Source of the DNA: Tetranychus cinnabarinus
Taxonomy: Eukaryota > Arthropoda > Arachnida > Trombidiformes > Tetranychidae
Direction of reading: 5' to 3'
NCBI GenBank assembly: GCA_022266195.1
Contig: WHVY01000002.1
Location: 7,951,001 to 8,015,000, forward strand
Length of the DNA: 64,000 nt
In this document: positions 37,545 to 47,039 of the stretch, one piece after another
Numbering within the stretch: position 1 is the stretch's first letter
Layout: the number at the start of each line of letters is the position of its first letter
Translations under genes and position numbers: made by a program
Notes under the pieces: generated by a model
The model's database searches: none
The model's input: the letters and a program-made list of their open reading frames with translations, nothing else
Told to the model about the DNA's origin: nothing

Positions 37545-38213
37545 ATGTTTTCACGTCAATTTTTCATAAATAAAATGTTCGGTATCATTTTTTGTTTGTA
37601 TTTTACTGGTGTTGGTGCCCACAATTCAGCCGCAAATAAACCAACGAACGCGTCATTTAGTCAAACTCCTTCATCTTTAGCTATCGATGACGATCCGCAT
37701 ACCTGTTACCGGTCAGATGACGCACCATATAATTTTTTTCAAGTTTTTCTTGGACGAATGCATCGTGTTAGTTCCGTGCAAATTACCATGGAAGAAGAAA
37801 AGGTTCAACTCTACAAAAGAATTTCCCCCGGAACTCCCGAAGTCTTTATAACAGTTAACAATGGTTATCACATTAGTCAATGTGGCCCCTTTCTGGATTT
37901 TCCTAGTCGTTTGTTGAATTTTACATGCGATCCACCATTGGAAGGTACGATCCTAGTGATACACATGATTTCGAAAAGAAAGAATAAAATGGTTCTGTGT
38001 GAAGTTAATGTTGAATCTTCAGAAGTTGAGTTGACCAATTTAAATTCAACTCACAGTCCACTTCAGATCCTTCCAGAAAAGTCTCAGTCATCATCGGAAT
38101 TCACTCCAAGAAGCTTAGATGATGGAATATTCACTTTTTGTATTTATATTTTAATAATTGCCCTTTTGCTTTTTACCATCATAGAAGGTTTTATCATAAT
38201 TTTAAGACGCTGA
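37545..38213 (+). CDS. Single-pass membrane protein with fucolectin/F5-8C-like domain
   Basis: An intronless frame of 222 residues. The N-terminus carries a signal sequence (hydrophobic MFGIIFCLYFTGVGA). The ectodomain (about 28-155) has the layout of a galactose-binding-like fold of the F5/8 type C or fucolectin kind: NKPTNASFSQTPSS, then a DDDPHTCYRS block where these domains carry DGxxxT, then NFFQVFLGRMHRVSSVQI and Cys residues toward the end. A Ser-rich stalk follows, then one transmembrane segment (about 195-219) and a two-Arg tail. It is predicted to be a type I surface protein, perhaps binding a glycan. I do not recognise an orthologous group; the ligand is unknown. Confidence 0.65.
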   Translation: MFSRQFFINKMFGIIFCLYFTGVGAHNSAANKPTNASFSQTPSSLAIDDDPHTCYRSDDAPYNFFQVFLGRMHRVSSVQITMEEEKVQLYKRISPGTPEVFITVNNGYHISQCGPFLDFPSRLLNFTCDPPLEGTILVIHMISKRKNKMVLCEVNVESSEVELTNLNSTHSPLQILPEKSQSSSEFTPRSLDDGIFTFCIYILIIALLLFTIIEGFIIILRR

Positions 38214-38516
38214 TATTGTATTGTTTCATCGATAATTTTGTACATTAAATTATTTTTACACTGAAGACAACTTAATTTTATTTGATTTGAAAAAATATTT
38301 TGCTCGGTGATATTGAAGAAGATAGGCGAATCACTGTATTCCGTAATGGTAACATTTACTTGTCTTGATTGAACAAGTCGGTAGTGCCATTGAACCTGTG
38401 CTTTGATAATTCAGAATTGACTAGCAAAAAAGCGCGCTAACAAAATTTAATTACCAGACCTGACCAGAAATGATTGACATGAAAATCCAGAATATTAATA
38501 TTGTTCGAAAATCAGT

Positions 38517-40776
38517 TTATTTATCATCAATATCCATTTCATCATCACTGTCATGAGTTTTTGTTTGATTTTTGATTTGTTCTTGATTATTATACATATC
38601 TACAACTTGCATAGCTGAAGTTGCTTCTTCTGCTTTTTTATCATCTCTGATTCTTATGAAGCGAGGGAAACGCAGGGATATTCCTTTTTCAGATTCCAAA
38701 GAACCGAAAGCTGCTCGATGAACAGGAGAAATCGATAAATCAGCGCATTTAACTTCCCATACTTGAACTGCATCGAACCAAACGTCAGGTTTAATTGACG
38801 GGTCAAAGTTATAGTATGATTTAGGTCTTTCAATGATCAACTCTTTGAACAATTCAAACTGCTTTTCTAAATCTTCATCTTTGAAACCAGTACCAAGTTT
38901 ACATATAGACTGAAACTCTTCCTTTTCCTCATCATAACAAGCTAATAAGTAACCACCATAGGCACCAGTTCTTTTGCCTTTACCAATATAAGCTCCGATG
39001 ACAACAAGATCAAGAGTATCACCAACTCCTTCAAGATAATCTTTTTTTATCTGTTAAAGAAAACATAAAAATACAGAAAATTATAAAAGGATAAATCGAG
39101 CTAGATGACAAAAATAAAAACATACCTTAAGCCAGCTTCGAGATCGTTTAGCAATTTCATAAGTTGCATCAACATCTAATGTTTTCACCATTAACCCTTC
39201 ACATTTTGCTGAAATAGTGAATAGAGAATAAAAATAAAATAATTAGGCTAGAAAGATAGTGATGATAATGAATAAAACTACCTTTGATTGATACGTCCAA
39301 AAATTCTTGAATCTCATCAGTAGTTTCAACATCTCGAGACACGGCGCGCATAAATTTTCCTTTAATTTCATTGAAACTTTGATAAAGATGATTCCTTCGC
39401 TCACTGAAACTTTTAGTCACCAAAGATTCTCCATTTAAATAAAGGAGATCAAAAGCAAATAAACAAACATGAACTTTTATGTCTTCTTCTGCGGCATCTT
39501 TCCTCTTTCTAGTACTTAATACTTGAAAAGGTAAAATCTGTTGCTCTTGCGAATCCCAAGCAACTGCCTCTGAATCAATGATACAAGTTTTAACATCAGG
39601 TTTGATGACATCTTTCATTCTCGAGATTATATCTGGATATTTGGACGTGTTGTCTTCTTGATTTCTGCTGAAAATACGAACTTCTCCATTTTCTAGTAAA
39701 TGTATTTGAGCTCTTTCACCATCATATTTGAACTCACAAGTGAATTTCGCTTGATTGAAACGACGTAAGACTTCATCTACACCTTTTGTAGGATGAGCCA
39801 ACATAGGCTTCAATGGAATACCAGGAACTAACTGACATTTCTCTTCCAGAGACTCCCATCCGTGTTCTAAGAGGACGTTTATTATTTGTTCATAATTCGG
39901 ACACCGGCAATAAACAGTTTTTAAAATTTGCGTGACTTCATCAACTTTAGCTTTAAAAGAATCCGTTCCTCTTTTAGCTTTGGTATCTCCTAAAACAATA
40001 CTCTGAGCTAAAGCTGAAAGTAAAGACTGTTCAGCTAATCCTATCCGTAATTTACCAGCTAGAGATCTAACTAGATATCTAGCCTCACAATCTCTACAAG
40101 CAACAATTAGAGATTGGATTTTATCTGTCTTTTTTTGCGCTGAACTTTGTCCAGAATATTGAGCGATTTCACGGAAACTTTTGAAGACACCTTGGACAGT
40201 TAATCTCGGAGGTCTAAACAGTAAACTCTGTGTTGTCCGACTGTCTTCAGCTACAAGACCTAGATCACCTTTCTTCTTAATATCAGCCTTAATTTGATCA
40301 ACTCTTCTTCCCGTAGCATTGGCCAAAGCTTTCATGATGATTGTCTCTCCAATTCCCAATTCAAGGCCCTCATAAGCAGGCCCCAGTTTGTTAAGGCACA
40401 AATAGATTGAAGGTAAAAGATCATCAGGACTCTTGCTTTTAACAGACCATAAATAATTAGCTAAGATTTCAATCATCTTAAGTCTTGATGACACCTCTTC
40501 GATAGCCTTTAGAGTTAAAGTGAAATAAATGAACGGCGTTTTCTCGCCATCTTTCCATGAAGCATCCTTCAAAACATCATAGTTGCTTTTAGCAGGATTG
40601 TACTCAACAGTACCATTTGCTCCATTTGTTTTTTTATTAGGCACTTCTTCCTCTCTTTTTCGTTTAAGTGACATGGTAGTAGACATTGATGAGATGAGAA
40701 ACACACGTAAATTACGATTTAAAAATAAACAATTGTTATGAAAGTACGAGGTTATTTTAAAACAGCTTTTAATCAT
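38517..40776 (-). CDS. LIG1: ATP-dependent DNA ligase I
   Basis: Seals nicks in replication and excision repair. Exons are 39282-40776, 39126-39208 and 38517-39050, giving 703 residues (human LIG1 is 919). It has the all-alpha DNA-binding domain, then the adenylation domain with Lys350 in FKYDGERAQIH, then the OB fold with GEGVG/GAY-type motifs and RFPRFIRIR. The acidic C-terminus ends DEMDIDD. I start at ATG 40776; a TTG three codons earlier is not credible in a eukaryote. The first 31 or so residues (MIKSCFKITSYFHNN onward) are basic, hydroxylated and almost free of acidic residues like a mitochondrial presequence. Further ATGs follow before a basic KRKREEE stretch that looks nuclear. The long PCNA-binding N-terminus of vertebrate LIG1 is reduced. 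Confidence 0.93.
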
Positions 40777-40974
40777 TAAACTCAAAAACTATGAGATTTT
40801 CGCGCTTTTACCTCACAAAACATGCAGCGATTCATCGATTGACTCAATACTATCGAGAAAACCATATTTACACATATTTATCAAGATTATCATAATAAGA
40901 TTCTTAATTTTTTACTCTTTGGTAAATTAAACGTGCATTTTTTATTGAGTTTTTGATTTATATATCTGCTGAAT
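40777..40974. promoter_or_regulatory. Shared upstream region of LIG1 and CISD3
   Basis: Only 198 bases separate the divergent start codons of LIG1 (-) and CISD3 (+), so both promoters must lie here or overlap the 5' UTRs. No strong TATA box is placed for either gene. A shared bidirectional promoter is likely from spacing alone. Confidence 0.5.
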
Positions 40975-41547
40975 ATGATTACCTGTCGAGTATTTAACAA
41001 TATAAGGCCTTATGGAGGTATAATGAGCCGGGTAAACTTTTCTTCATTTAAAGACACCACCGAGCCATCTGATAAAGATTTAAAAGACCAACTCGATATG
41101 AAAGAGGCCAAAGAAAAATATTGGGAATATCATCAAAAAGGTTTTGGGAAGGTTTATTCAATCAAACCGATAAAAGTTAAATGCAATTCTGGAAAAATTT
41201 ATCTATGGTGTTCTTGTGGATACTCCAAAAATCAGGTATGTTATAAAGAACTTATCAGCATAGATCTTCTCTTTTCGTAATATTAATCTAGTGAAAAAGT
41301 ACTTGTGTTGATAGGAAAATGATACTATTGATTATTCTCATCTTTTTTTCTTAAATTTCAGCCCTTTTGTGACGGAACTCATAGAGTACAACATCATCAA
41401 ATAAAAATGAAACCTATTCCTTTCGAGTGCAAAGAAACAAAGGATTATTGGTTTTGTAACTGTAAACAAACAAAGCACCGGCCGTTTTGTGATGGAACTC
41501 ATCGTGAATTAAAAGTTGAGGAGGTTCATCCAACCATTAGACATTAA
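40975..41547 (+). CDS. CISD3: CDGSH iron-sulfur protein 3 (mitochondrial, two CDGSH domains)
   Basis: Exons 40975-41235 and 41362-41547 give 148 residues. Two CDGSH modules are visible: CSCGYSKNQPFCDGTH, spanning the intron junction, and CNCKQTKHRPFCDGTH. Each has the three Cys and one His that bind a 2Fe-2S cluster. The presence of two modules without a membrane anchor marks CISD3 (MiNT) rather than CISD1 or CISD2. The basic N-terminal stretch before the first module fits a mitochondrial matrix presequence. The human protein is 127 residues. Confidence 0.93.
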
Positions 41548-41955
41548 AAGGATTGTATATTTGTTGATTTAGTGAACTTATAAAATCAGTAGACCCAATA
41601 ATAACGAGAAAAAACTTTGTTCATTGTGATAATCAAAATATGATTCATTCATATTTGTACGATTTTTACTAATAGCTCATCTTGCTTTTTGCTAAATTTC
41701 TTATAGACTTCAATTTTAATTGAAGAAAATATCAACTAACAATGTGCTATAATAATAAATATTTAACATTGGAAACATTGGAGACTTGATCATTTTTTAT
41801 CATTTTTTTAATTTATTGAGTTTTGATAAAAAAAAGGAATTTTCCATAGAAGGAACAAAAAACTTAGCGAAATTTAGTTTCAAAATCAAATATTTTTGTA
41901 GCTGAAAACATGAAATGAAAAATTTTAAATTGCCATTAGATAACATAATCTATTA

Positions 41956-43419
41956 CTACTTCTTAAGTTTAGGTTTCTTATCTACTTGACGCTGTGCGTT
42001 CTGAGCTTTTTTCTGGCCATCTTTTCCAACGTTTTTAGTAAGGCTAAAGTCAAGGCGCAAGATGAATGTAAGCAGAAGGATTATCAAAAACGTAGAGACT
42101 GCGAATATTACAGGCTTCTGAAATGTATGAACCGTTTTGTTGAGTTCAAATTGGATTTTAAGAGGTTGAATATGATCTTCAACTAAGTTATTCTTTCTAA
42201 GAATAATCTTGGGTTCGCCTACTGTGTCCAAAAACGACATGTGAATTTGGTCCTCTTCCCTAATAATATTATACGGAGTTTGTAATTTTATGTTTGTTGC
42301 TCCTTCTGGGAAAATGATGTTTGTGACGGCTTCATCGATAACAGCATTGTCGAAAATGTGATCAACAAATGGAATTTTCAATGTATATTGATTACCCTCA
42401 TCGGAAAGATAGTCTTTCAGGGGAATGGAATAGCCAATAATGTAATGAGTTTTCCATCCTCCGAATAACGGGAACCTTGGTCGAAGCTCTGCAATCACTT
42501 GTTTGAGACCAGTACGAAGATTGCTTGTACTTATGTTTCCAATATCATCGCGATAATAGACATCAAATGCAGTTGCGGGAAGCTTTGTTCTGAAACTTTT
42601 AACCGATGATATACCATTAGTGGGTTCCCTTTGGAATTCATATCGTGAAAAAGGTCCTTTCAAGACTGCACCATCATGATGAATGTCAATAATTTCTTCA
42701 ATTGATATGATACCAGACCATAGAGCTACTTGGATGGTTCTATCCAATTTCGTCACAGTCAAGAATGGTGAGTTATTTTCAAAGTGGACTTGCAGTTTGG
42801 ATATGCTATTAGGGGCAATGTTTTCATAAGGACCATAGTTGACTGTTCTATCCGAAGTTGAGCTTGGTCTCAATTTAGTGTAAGATTCAATTGAACTAGA
42901 AGAAAGTCTGACTTTGGTTGTCTGAGATTTGGTCAGGTATGGACTATAGAAATAGTGATTACCATTATAAAGAACAAGTTGTCGCTCAGATTGAGAGATT
43001 GTATTGGGGAAAGGTTGAAGAAGATGGGTGAAAACAGCTTCTACTTCGATACCATCCAATGAAGATCCAGGAGCAATCTTGTTATCACTCAAATCAAGAG
43101 CCCAGGCTTGTCTGCCTGTGGGTAAATTTTCTTCAGTAACTTTCAAATCTACTCTGGATTTATCACTTTTCACCAATGAAGCTTCAATAAATGACAATTG
43201 GCTTAAATGATTGTCATCAAAAGTAATAAAATACTTATCCACCGGTGTTTTACCAGAGTTTTCAACAGCAATGCGACACGTAATGGTTACCAATTGGCTG
43301 CTTGCATCAACATCACGGTCAACTTTCTTATTGACAACATCAGCGAAATGATCCCCATTAACAAAAGACGTTAAGGCAAGAATAAACAAAAGGTTGATTG
43401 TTTTAATCATAATTAACAT
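41956..43419 (-). CDS. RPN1: Ribophorin I, oligosaccharyltransferase subunit, short C-tail form
   Basis: A single exon of 487 residues. Ribophorin I (Ost1 family) is a type I ER membrane subunit of the oligosaccharyltransferase that N-glycosylates nascent proteins. There is a signal peptide (INLLFILALTSFVNG). The lumenal part has family landmarks: LPTGRQAWALDL, a YNGNHYFYSPY block, YGPYENI, SFRTKLP and RPRFPLFGGWKTHY. One transmembrane segment lies near residues 435-456, followed by only about 30 basic cytosolic residues ending KKPKLKK. Human RPN1 (607) has a cytosolic domain of about 150 residues after the membrane; it is missing here and there is no room for it before CISD3. Confidence 0.93.
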   Translation of the reverse strand: MLIMIKTINLLFILALTSFVNGDHFADVVNKKVDRDVDASSQLVTITCRIAVENSGKTPVDKYFITFDDNHLSQLSFIEASLVKSDKSRVDLKVTEENLPTGRQAWALDLSDNKIAPGSSLDGIEVEAVFTHLLQPFPNTISQSERQLVLYNGNHYFYSPYLTKSQTTKVRLSSSSIESYTKLRPSSTSDRTVNYGPYENIAPNSISKLQVHFENNSPFLTVTKLDRTIQVALWSGIISIEEIIDIHHDGAVLKGPFSRYEFQREPTNGISSVKSFRTKLPATAFDVYYRDDIGNISTSNLRTGLKQVIAELRPRFPLFGGWKTHYIIGYSIPLKDYLSDEGNQYTLKIPFVDHIFDNAVIDEAVTNIIFPEGATNIKLQTPYNIIREEDQIHMSFLDTVGEPKIILRKNNLVEDHIQPLKIQFELNKTVHTFQKPVIFAVSTFLIILLLTFILRLDFSLTKNVGKDGQKKAQNAQRQVDKKPKLKK

Positions 43420-43741
43420 AATTATATAATAAACTGAATTAAATTAAACTGTATAAGGACAGGAATATTTAAAAGCTTAAAATCTATCACCGGGCAGCAT
43501 CTATCTATTCTAACTTAAAAAGTGAACAATAGAGGGAATTGTTTCCTGAATCCCTGTTTAAAATCTTTTGCTTTCTGGACCAATCAGTTTAAAACGCGGT
43601 CTAGTTTCACACTTGTTGTGCTTTTAAAATTTAAACCTACTTAAATTAAACGGCCTGTGTTTTGTATTATTATTTCTTAATTATTAATTATTTCTTTGAT
43701 AAATATAAATATTTTTTTTTAATTTTATACACTCCTGAACA
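43420..43741. promoter_or_regulatory. Divergent upstream region, RPN1 and TopBP1-like copy 3
   Basis: The start codons of RPN1 (-) and the BRCT gene (+) are 322 bases apart and transcribe away from each other. AT-rich sequence near 43660-43730 precedes the BRCT gene. No specific element is called. Confidence 0.4.
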
Positions 43742-45896
43742 ATGACCAGTAAATCGCCTTCTTCAATAAAAGACTTTTACCGGGCACAAGTTCACAATAA
43801 CAATAGCAATTCTGCAAAGTGCAGCTATAAACGACAACTTGACTCAAGTGATAACGTATCTCCCTCATTTAAAATACCCAGATCAATTGATCATGATGTT
43901 GTCACATTAGAAGACTCAGATGATGAAGATTCACTGACCAATGAATTCTTGCCTGTCAGAGGAAGTAAGTATGCATTTAATTTATATCCCAGTCGTGTTT
44001 CATTTATAGTTCATATCTCCTCTCACATGTCATTTGTCAATTTTTCGCCCCTGAAACTAATTTTTGATTTTTTTGAAAAGTCTCTACACCATCTCCAGGT
44101 GCTTTACCTTTTGGTACTGAGGAAACTTTTAACTCTCCAGAAGATCCAGCGAAAGACCGTTTGTTTAAAATATTTTTCCTCAAATCACAAAACTCTGCTA
44201 TACTACGATCAGCCTACAACTTGCTTTCACGCGAGGTGTTTAATCCTCGCTGGATTGATGTTTCAGAAATTGATGAAATGATCTCGCTTCAAGAAAATCC
44301 TGTCTTAGTTTTGGATTCTTTCAAATCTAGGGAGTTTCCTCTTCTCAAATCCAAAAAAAGTCTAAAAATTTTCTCAGTTTTTGCCTTGCTCTCAATAAAT
44401 CCAAGAAAGTCGCAAGACTTAACCTCATTCGAACATCCTCACATTGCCAGTATTTGCATGAAAAAAGTATCATTAACATTTTCTGGTATTTCAGATCATT
44501 CTGTTGTTTCTGAAATTAGGAGAAAAGTTCGTTCCATGGGTGGTACTTTCAAACCAGCGCTATATGCAAAGACAACTCACATTGTTGCTTCAAACTGGAA
44601 TTCTGAAAAAGTAAAATATTTTAGGAAAGCAAACAAGCCTGTGATGCGTCCTGAATGGGTATTTAAATGCTGGGAAAAGAGAGAAGAAATTTCAGACCTT
44701 CATGAGTTGGATGACTTGGCCCTACCTGTATTTGCAGGGATGAATTTTTGTGTATCAGGGGTAAGTTTGACAAATTAAAAGTTTCCCTACTTTTATTGCT
44801 CACCTTTTTTTCTTTCTTTCAGTTTAACCAACAGGATCGAACAAGAATTAGAAAAATGGTTGAGAACAACGGAGGTAACTGGCAAACCGGTTTGATTTTG
44901 GACCGATACGATTTTGATACTGAAGATACACAAAGAACTCAAATTGGTCCTAATAACAAAACTACTCACTTAGTTGTAGCTCGTAAAGCAGGTGAGAAAT
45001 ATAAAGCTGCAATGAGTGACCGAGACGTAAAAATTGTTAATATTGACTGGATCAATGTTTCGCAACTTCATGGGATTCCTCAAATGGAAGATGACCCAAA
45101 ATATTGTTTAAGGGACGAAAATGCTTTGAAAGAGTTGAAACGATTAGAAAGAGAAAGCAAACGTAAACAATTGCAAGGCTGTAGTCAAAACAGTGCTACT
45201 TCAACTCAAGATAATTCTGTGCCTATCCTACCTCCAAAAAATAATGTAACTGCCGCCATCGAAAAATTGGCTCTCACTAATATGATCTCTTATACCTGTG
45301 TCTTCGATGGACTCAGCTTTTGTTTTTGTGGCTTAGCCACTAAATATCTTCCGCATGTAAAAAAAATTATCTCTCGCCTTGGAGGCACTGTTTATAACGA
45401 GCTTGTACCTTCAGTTACGCATGTGATTATTGGATCTGAAATAACTTCTCGTGATGCATATAATATCAATCGACATGAGGAAAAGTATCGAAGAATTTCT
45501 AAAGTGGACTTAAACTGGATTGAGGCATGTGCTGATCATAGAAGTCTGTTCCCTTCACAATGTGATGTTAAATTAGAAAATTTCATAGAGAAAATTAAAT
45601 GCACACAAGATTTACTTCCTAGTGAAGCTAAGGAGATTGCATATGAAAGAGCTTTAAAAAGTGCCGATGAATTTGTAAAGGAAATTGATTTCGTTGAAAA
45701 ATTGAATCGAAATATTAATTTTAACAAAGCCAAAGACAATAACAATAATAATAATCACACAGCTGCCAAGAATGGTTCAAGGATGGGAGCTATTCCTGTT
45801 TCACCGAAATTGGAAATAACCAAAGATCTTCACAGCCAAAGAGGAAGTATCATGCACAGTATTCCTGTTGAATGGGGATCCCAGCCTACCGACTGA
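43742..45896 (+). CDS. TopBP1-like four-BRCT protein, diverged copy 3
   Basis: Exons 43742-43964, 44081-44760 and 44823-45896 give 658 residues, with the same intron positions and phases as copy 1. BRCT0, BRCT1 (FSGIS, TTHIVAS, PEWVFKCW), BRCT2 (CVSG, NNKTTHLVVA) and BRCT3 (FCFCGLA, THVIIGSE) are all present. The exon-1 segment ends in the shared LTNEFLPVRG but is longer, and begins with a stretch (SIKDFYRAQ) that looks like a PIP-type or short linear motif. The linker and C-terminal tail have drifted, including an Asn-rich run near the end. It is older than the copy 1 and copy 2 pair. As in those copies, there is no BRCT4-8 or ATR-activating region. It could be the conserved ancestral gene of this family in the organism. 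Confidence 0.85.
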
Positions 45897-46035
45897 AGCT
45901 TTAATCGATTGAACAATGTATTATTAAGATTTATTTAAATTAAAATTTTTTGATGACAAATATTCTTTGATAGATTAACAAAAGTTTTTATTAAACAAAA
46001 TTGCTCAACAACTGTGTAACGCAGTGAAAAATACA

Positions 46036-46515
46036 TCAATTTTTGTCTTGTTTTTGCTTTTTACTTTGACTTTCTTGGTATACTGTATCATTAAGGCCTT
46101 GTCGATTTCTAGCGATTTCAATTGCTAAAAATTGTATTCTTGGAACCACCACAGTATTTTCTTCCGAATAATCACCCTTACAATCAAGTCGAACCAATGA
46201 AGCAAAATTATAATCTTCAACTTCTCCTTTAAATGTTTCACAAAAAGGTCGCCATTTGTTTTTAGATTCCTCTGATTTAAGATCGTCCGTTGAAATTACA
46301 TCTAATTTAAAATCAGGAAAAGTCTCTTTGAATGTTTCATAAATCATGTCATCCTTTTTTGTCAATTTAAGATCTCTTGGAGGTACACTTGAAATTAGAT
46401 TGTAGTGAACAATCATTTGATCAACAGCTTTAATCGACCAAAGTTTCTCAACATCTGGATCATTGACAAATTCATCAGCAGGACGAGTGAACATTGATTT
46501 GATTGAGGATGCCAT
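46036..46515 (-). CDS. PBDC1: PBDC1-like protein
   Basis: A single exon of 159 residues from the ATG at 46515 (the open frame extends further only through TTG codons). Strong family landmarks: NDPDVEKLW, HYNLISSVPP, LKLTKKDD, KWRPFCETFKG, VEDYNFASLVRLDC, and the block VPRIQFLAIEIARNR. PBDC1 (formerly CXorf26) is a conserved eukaryotic protein that works as a chaperone or adaptor for Hsp70-related processes in recent literature; the domain name 'polysaccharide biosynthesis' is historical. The C-terminus is a short Lys/Gln-rich tail. It is divergent to SEC16. Confidence 0.92.
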   Translation of the reverse strand: MASSIKSMFTRPADEFVNDPDVEKLWSIKAVDQMIVHYNLISSVPPRDLKLTKKDDMIYETFKETFPDFKLDVISTDDLKSEESKNKWRPFCETFKGEVEDYNFASLVRLDCKGDYSEENTVVVPRIQFLAIEIARNRQGLNDTVYQESQSKKQKQDKN

Positions 46516-47039
46516 GATAGAGAACAATTTAAACAATTACAAGAAAAATACAGACACGAGTAGTTTAAGAGCAACACAAATATTTTGCAAAATTGATTTA
46601 ATAGACGTTGCCTGGAGATGGATCAGATCTACTTAATCCGTTTATGATTCGATATTTCAGCCGGCTTCAAAGATGATTTGCAAACGTTAAATTGTTTAGA
46701 AACAGCTAACAAATGAAAATAATGTCAATTTATCTCGGAGGAAAGCAATTTAATTAAAATGAGAATAAGCAAATTGTAAACAAAACATTTAAAGGATGAG
46801 ACAAAATTTAAAGTTCACTCTTGATCCCAGGTGATGCTAGATGATACAGCGTTAGCGCCATCTCTTACCTGTAACATGTTACTTGGGATGCCAAATGGAT
46901 GATCCATAATGGATGAGCTGCAACATTGACTGAATTGTGATTGTAATGTGAATGCGTCCCCGATACTTGACTGAGTCTTGTTTTGTGATTTTTTTCTCTC
47001 ATTTTCATTAATCAAACTTACCTTGATTTGTACGTGGCA
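46516..47039. promoter_or_regulatory. Divergent upstream region, PBDC1 and SEC16
   Basis: 524 bases between divergent start codons. The minus-strand open frame at 46815-47015 is TTG-started, ends in the middle of the region and resembles nothing, so I treat it as non-coding. Both genes' promoters and 5' UTRs should lie here. Confidence 0.4.

Noticed and set aside
46815..47015. Minus-strand frame between PBDC1 and SEC16
   Set aside because: TTG-started, no family similarity, placed where both promoters must lie.
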